A model generated the notes under the pieces. The model searched no databases. It saw only the letters and a program-made list of their open reading frames with translations, and had not been told where the DNA came from. A DNA stretch of 10,279 nt from an uncultured Collinsella sp. GTDB lineage: Bacteria; Actinomycetota; Coriobacteriia; Coriobacteriales; Coriobacteriaceae. The stretch is taken from positions 1 to 10,279 of the forward strand of contig USCS01000042.1 in NCBI GenBank assembly GCA_900552875.1, in the 5' to 3' direction. Made by a program: the position numbers and the translations under genes. Within the stretch, counting starts at the first letter, position 1. The number at the start of each line of letters is the position of its first letter. Shown one piece after another: positions 7,221 through 10,279 of this stretch.

Positions 7221-7262
7221 GTAGTCATTGGGGACGTTCTTAAACGACTGCCCAATGACTAC
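7221..7262. repeat. Long imperfect hairpin (REP-like) at the 3' end of the NodB-family gene
   Basis: GTAGTCATTGGG (7221-7232) and CCCAATGACTAC (7251-7262) form a perfect 12-bp stem. An inner CGTT-ctta-AACG stem continues it with small internal bulges. The right arm overlaps the TAG stop of the NodB-family gene (7261-7259). No T-run follows on either strand, so it is not a canonical terminator, though it may protect the 3' end of the transcript. The GGGGACGTTCTT core and 5' GTAG look like a repetitive extragenic palindrome; this is an impression only, since a single copy is present here. Confidence 0.5.
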
Positions 7263-8665
7263 TCTGTGGCGTCGTCGTCCTCGGCAAGTTGGGGGAACAC
7301 GGCGCCCTTGGGCATGGTGGCCTTCGTCAGCGAGGTGAGCTTTTTGCTCAGCGACGTGTCCGTCTTGACCAGGTCGCTGAGCGTCACGATCTTGTAGCCG
7401 TCGGCAATGAGGCCGTCGATAATCTGCGGCAGCGCCTCGAGCGTCTGCTCGGCGCATTCGTCTCTATCGGTGAGCAGCACGATATTGCCCGGCGTCACCG
7501 AATCGAGCACCGTCGAGACCTGCTCGTCGGCACCGTTGAGCAGCCAGTCGCCCGAGTCAATATTCCACGAGACCACGGCGGAGACCAGGTCCATCGCATC
7601 AATCCAGTTTTGTTCGTCAAAGGCAGCGTAGGGAGCACGCAGCAGCATCGTCTTCACGCCGGTCGCCGACTTAATCGCATCGGTGCCTTTCGTGATCTGT
7701 TCGCGTACCGCCTCACGGTCCTGACCCTTGAGCGAATCGTCGCTGTAGCTGTTGGATCCGATCTCGCACCCGGCGTCGACAATCGCCTTGGCCGTGGCAG
7801 GCGAGGCCTCGGCCGCATCGCCCGAAAGGAAGAACGTCGCGGTGACGCCCTTTTCCTTGAGCACCTGCAAGATCTGTTTGGTGGCGCCGCTCGGACCCTC
7901 GTCAAACGTCAGTGCCACGTACTTTTTGTTGCCCTTGGGCGCCACGCTGGCGCACGCAACAACGCAATCGGTGGCGGGCACAACCTCGCCGCGGTCTTGC
8001 GTCTTGCCTGACTGCTCACCAACCCACACCTCGGATCGGCCCTGGACACCCCATGTCTGCACATACTCGATAGCGCCCGTGCCCTCGACCTTGAGCTTGG
8101 GCTCGATAACCGTAGCCTGAACCTCGTGCTTCTCGTAAGTGTTACGGCCATCCTTGACCGTCACCTTCTCGCCGCCCTCGAGTTCGCGGCTATCCCATTT
8201 GCCCTGCTTCACGCGCTTGCCGTCGACCTTCACCGACAGCTTTTCGCCCCCATGGCGCTTGAGCACGCTGTCATCGACGGCCAGCAGGTCGCCTGCGTCG
8301 TAGGTGTCAGTCAACTCCTGGTCGTCGATGAGATTCTGCAGCGTAGAGCCCACACGCACCGCGGTCTTCTGGCCGTTGAGCTCCACGTCCACACTGCGGT
8401 TGACGTAGCCCACGACGGCAGCGATAAACAGCACGAGCGCGCAACCCACGGCGATGAGCGCGTAGGGCAGGCGAGACGAACGACGGGGCGTACGGCTGTT
8501 GCCGATGCGCGCACTGCGGTCGCTAAAGCCGCGGCTATGGTTGAGATACATCGCGCCGGGCTTACGGTGACGCTTGCGCTGACCGCTGGGCAGCTGCCCC
8601 AGGTCGCGGCGCGCCGTCGGACGCGCACCCGAACGCCCGTTTAAGTTGGATCCGTTTTGGCGCAT
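7259..8665 (-). CDS. Membrane-anchored NodB-fold (polysaccharide deacetylase-like) protein with degenerate metal site
   Basis: The 468-residue protein has a basic cytoplasmic N-terminus (1-65) and one membrane helix (about 66-88), which places the rest outside the cell. Residues about 91-172 resemble the DUF348 ubiquitin-like fold ('VDVELNGQKTAVRVGSTLQNLI'). Residues about 180-232 look like a G5-type envelope domain ('EVWVGEQSGKTQDRGEVV'). The NodB domain (about 248-435) keeps 'RAPY' (343-346) and 'DSGDW' (370-374 region). The metal motifs are changed: TFDDGP reads TFDEGP (Asp255, Glu256), the HxxxH of 'GNHTYSH' reads Asn305...Asp309, and the LLHD His reads Thr399. Family members use the Asp and two His to hold zinc, so deacetylation of peptidoglycan or glycans is unlikely; a binding or scaffold role is inferred. 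The start ATG has GGGAGG 4 bases upstream. A hairpin separates it from the PRC gene upstream. Confidence 0.82.
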   Translation of the reverse strand: MRQNGSNLNGRSGARPTARRDLGQLPSGQRKRHRKPGAMYLNHSRGFSDRSARIGNSRTPRRSSRLPYALIAVGCALVLFIAAVVGYVNRSVDVELNGQKTAVRVGSTLQNLIDDQELTDTYDAGDLLAVDDSVLKRHGGEKLSVKVDGKRVKQGKWDSRELEGGEKVTVKDGRNTYEKHEVQATVIEPKLKVEGTGAIEYVQTWGVQGRSEVWVGEQSGKTQDRGEVVPATDCVVACASVAPKGNKKYVALTFDEGPSGATKQILQVLKEKGVTATFFLSGDAAEASPATAKAIVDAGCEIGSNSYSDDSLKGQDREAVREQITKGTDAIKSATGVKTMLLRAPYAAFDEQNWIDAMDLVSAVVSWNIDSGDWLLNGADEQVSTVLDSVTPGNIVLLTDRDECAEQTLEALPQIIDGLIADGYKIVTLSDLVKTDTSLSKKLTSLTKATMPKGAVFPQLAEDDDATE

Positions 8666-8686
8666 GTGCCCTCCCCCATAAACACA

Positions 8687-8716
8687 GCAAGCCGGAGCAA
8701 CAGGTCTCCGGCTTGC
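8687..8716 (-). terminator. Weak terminator or attenuator hairpin between the PRC-barrel and NodB-fold genes
   Basis: A perfect 11-bp stem (GCAAGCCGGAG with CTCCGGCTTGC) has an 8-base loop. On the minus strand it is followed by TGTGTTTAT, an imperfect T-tract, 21 bases after the PRC gene's stop region. Only about 20 bases remain between the hairpin and the NodB-fold gene start, and these are taken up by its ribosome site. That gene must therefore be reached by read-through or from a promoter inside the PRC gene, so partial termination is more likely than full. Confidence 0.55.
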
Positions 8717-8737
8717 CTCCCATCATTTGGTACGTCG

Positions 8738-9493
8738 CTATTTTGTAGCTTTTGACGAGCCTCCGCTCGCCTTTTGGTATTCGTCCTTAAAGGCCTTGAA
8801 CATGCCGCGCGTCTTGCCGAGCTGCTTGCCCAGTGCGCGACTGCCCTTGTCCACGGCAACCGATCCCTTGTCGTCGAGCACCTTGGCGCCCTTTTTGACC
8901 TTGTCGCCCACCACGACGCTGGCCTCGGCGGCCTTGGCAGCCGCACCGCCCGAATACCCGAGCGACTTGACCTCGTCCGAGACGACCATCGCGCCGTTCT
9001 CGTAGCCGCGCAGCATCGTCGGCGGCACCTGCGTGTCACCAACCAAAACACTCGAAGCAGCACCGGCGGTCACATAGAATGCCTGCACGATGCCCGAGCG
9101 CGGCTTGAACTCAACGTCCGAGCAATAGCCCACGACGTCGCCCGATTCCGTGCGCACGTCCATACCGACCCAGATGATGCAATCGTCCAGATTAATGTCG
9201 AGGCGCTTGGCCGCGGCGGCATCGTAGGTGTCCTTGGCGTCATCCACCGCGATAGCGCCCTCATAGACGCCGATGGCATCGAGCGCCACAAATCGGTCGG
9301 GGCGCTCAATCATGCCCGCAATATCGGACTGGCGAACCATAAAGCCCACCACGCGCGTTCCGCCCGGAGTAAAGACCGGAAAGTGTATCTTTCCGAGCTT
9401 TTTAGGGCTGCGCGGCGTGCCGTCCTTTTTGGTGCGCTTGTCCTCGGTGGGCTTGCGATAGATCTTGGCGCCGACAAAATCCCCGGCGCGCAT
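8738..9493 (-). CDS. Protein with two PRC-barrel-like domains, function unknown
   Basis: A 251-residue protein with no signal peptide or clear membrane helix. The first PRC-barrel-like unit spans about 35-83 ('FPVFTPGGTRVVGFMVRQSDIAG', then 'FVALDAIGVYEGAIAV'). The second spans about 104-176 ('IIWVGMDVRTESGDVVGYCSDVEF', then 'PPTMLRGYENGAMVV'). The C-terminal about 65 residues are Lys/Ala/Gly-rich and low in complexity ('KVKKGAKVLDDKG', 'KQLGKTRGMFKAFKDEYQKA') and could bind nucleic acid, membrane lipid or an acidic partner. PRC barrels are small beta-barrels found in photosynthetic reaction centre H subunits, in RimM and in sporulation/RNA-related proteins, so the fold alone does not give a job. 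Its ATG shares one base with the upstream YtxH stop codon (TAATG), which implies translational coupling. The MgtE-like protein in this window also begins with PRC-like units. Confidence 0.8.
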   Translation of the reverse strand: MRAGDFVGAKIYRKPTEDKRTKKDGTPRSPKKLGKIHFPVFTPGGTRVVGFMVRQSDIAGMIERPDRFVALDAIGVYEGAIAVDDAKDTYDAAAAKRLDINLDDCIIWVGMDVRTESGDVVGYCSDVEFKPRSGIVQAFYVTAGAASSVLVGDTQVPPTMLRGYENGAMVVSDEVKSLGYSGGAAAKAAEASVVVGDKVKKGAKVLDDKGSVAVDKGSRALGKQLGKTRGMFKAFKDEYQKASGGSSKATK

Positions 9494-9882
9494 TATGCCT
9501 CGGTCGAAGGCTCCGCAGCCTCGGTGTCGGCCTCGGCGGCGTTCTCGACCACGACGTCGGCGGCGGGCGTCACGTTGCCGCCCGAGATGGCGTCGTTGAG
9601 CTGCTCGCGCAGCTGGTCCATACGCTCGCGGGCCAGGTCGACCTTGGCGCGCAGGTCATCGGTCTTGGCATCGACCATCGGGCCGAAGTCGTTGACCGCG
9701 GCGCGGGCCTCCTCGGCACCGTGCTCGTAGGTATCGCGCATGTTATCCCAAGCGTCGTTGGCGATATCGGCAGCCATGGCGCGGGTCTCGGCGCCCGAGC
9801 GCGGGGCCAGAGCAACGCCGATGATGGCGCCGGCGGCGGCACCAAAGAGTGCACCGGAGACAAAGCTAAAAGTCTTACCCAT
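9493..9882 (-). CDS. YtxH-family small membrane protein
   Basis: A 129-residue protein whose first 35 residues form the YtxH signature: a Gly/Ala-rich membrane helix ending in an AP-SG-TR motif ('GAAAGAIIGVALAPRSGAETR', residues 14-34 region). Residues about 36-105 are a charged, probably coiled-coil helix ('RAKVDLARERMDQLREQLND'). The last 25 are an acidic Ala/Glu tail. Members are small general-stress or envelope-associated proteins in Gram-positive bacteria, and no biochemical activity is established. The frame is open to 9954, but ATG at 9882 is chosen because AGAGG lies 7 bases upstream and the conserved domain starts here. An ATG two codons earlier lies too close to the ribosome site. 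The stop codon overlaps the PRC-barrel gene start, so the two are likely made together. Confidence 0.85.
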   Translation of the reverse strand: MGKTFSFVSGALFGAAAGAIIGVALAPRSGAETRAMAADIANDAWDNMRDTYEHGAEEARAAVNDFGPMVDAKTDDLRAKVDLARERMDQLREQLNDAISGGNVTPAADVVVENAAEADTEAAEPSTEA

Positions 9883-9933
9883 GATCATTCCTCTCCTGCG
9901 GGCACGTCGGTGCCCACCGTTTGAATGCTGTCC

Positions 9934-9939
9934 ATTATA
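9934..9939 (-). promoter_or_regulatory. Probable -10 element of the YtxH/PRC operon
   Basis: A perfect TATAAT lies on the minus strand, 51 bases before the YtxH start, predicting transcription from near 9927. No good -35 hexamer is seen at 16-18 bases upstream (AGCGGC or neighbours), so a second factor or an alternative sigma factor may be involved. Confidence 0.5.
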
Positions 9940-10018
9940 CCCGCAGCGCATCACTTGCCGCTCCGCTCATCTGCATACGGCAAAGGCGCAGGTACGTGAT
10001 GGTGATAAACGCGTAGAC

Positions 10019-10279
10019 CTACTCCTGAGGCATAGCCGGCATGGCCACCGTGGCACCCGGGTCCTCGCCGGCGCCGTCCACGAGCGGCAGACCGCCCTCA
10101 TGCGCAGGTCCTGCCGGAACCGTCGCAGCACCGCCAAAGACGGCAGCGGAGGCCTCGTGGCTCTCGGCAACCGCGCCCTCGGTATCAATCGCCACCTGGG
10201 GCTCGTCGTCAAAGTTGGGGACACCCTGGGGCTCGGTGGGAACAGGCTCGGCGGTCGCATCGGCAACGGGCTCGGCGTC
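10019..10279 (-). CDS. Acidic, Pro/Ala-rich C-terminal tail of an unidentified protein (partial)
   Basis: An open frame enters from the right edge and ends at TAG (10021-10019), giving the last 86 residues of a protein. The composition is Glu/Asp/Ala/Pro/Gly-rich ('DAEPVADATAEPVPTEPQG' near the window edge, 'LPLVDGAGEDPGATVAMPA' near the end), with no recognisable fold, so it looks like a disordered acidic tail. The codons follow the usual high-GC third-position pattern, which supports real coding; other frames here give Arg/Ser/Pro-rich shadows. The function cannot be assigned without the upstream part. It is upstream of the YtxH promoter, and no clear terminator was found between them in 9955-10018. 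Confidence 0.6.
   Translation of the reverse strand, partial: DAEPVADATAEPVPTEPQGVPNFDDEPQVAIDTEGAVAESHEASAAVFGGAATVPAGPAHEGGLPLVDGAGEDPGATVAMPAMPQE

Noticed and set aside
5428..7224. A 598-codon open frame antisense to the MgtE-like gene
   Set aside because: Its His/Arg/Val/Gln-rich translation has no recognisable domain and mirrors the GC-skewed codons of the real gene on the opposite strand; it is a shadow frame.
9955..9983. TTGCCG/CGGCAA inverted repeat as a terminator for the gene entering from the right
   Set aside because: Only 6 bp with a 17-base loop and no T-run; it also overlaps the region just upstream of the YtxH -10 box.

Overview
The window is GC-rich, gene-dense bacterial DNA. 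Short intergenic gaps, strong GGAGG-type ribosome sites, GTG and TTG starts, and the combination of an NRMT-like NRAMP transporter with DUF348/G5-like envelope proteins suggest a gut actinobacterium of the class Coriobacteriia (a Collinsella-like genome). This taxonomic placement is inference from style and content; no marker gene is present. All genes but one lie on the minus strand.

Layout. (1) Positions 1-1300, minus: ribokinase followed after 4 bases by a nucleoside hydrolase that runs off the left edge. Together they would split ribonucleosides and phosphorylate the released ribose. A promoter with a palindromic operator candidate lies at 1364-1393. (2) Positions 1487-3703, plus: a large membrane acyltransferase with an extracytoplasmic SGNH domain, likely O-acylating a cell-envelope polymer. 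(3) Positions 3815-6930, minus: an apparent two-gene magnesium cassette. The first gene encodes a PRC/MgtE_N/CBS protein whose membrane part lacks the classical MgtE pore motif. The second encodes an NRAMP-family transporter with NRMT-like (Mg2+-type) metal-site residues. The cassette has an extended -10 promoter, a roughly 200-nt structured leader and a strong terminator at 3766-3796. (4) Positions 7259-9882, minus: YtxH-family protein, two-PRC-barrel protein, and a membrane-anchored NodB-fold protein that has lost its zinc ligands and is probably not a working deacetylase. (5) Positions 10019-10279, minus: the acidic C-terminal tail of an unidentified protein.

The most unusual part is 3815-7147. 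An MgtE-type cytosolic Mg2+ sensor is joined to an atypical membrane domain and is followed at once by an NRMT-type carrier, behind a leader RNA that can be drawn as a three-way junction with an alternative pairing. The sequence suggests a sensor/transporter pair under RNA-level control, but I could not match the leader to the known M-box Mg2+ riboswitch. Second in interest is the NodB protein with conserved fold motifs but substituted metal ligands. No CRISPR array, rRNA, tRNA or insertion sequence was seen.
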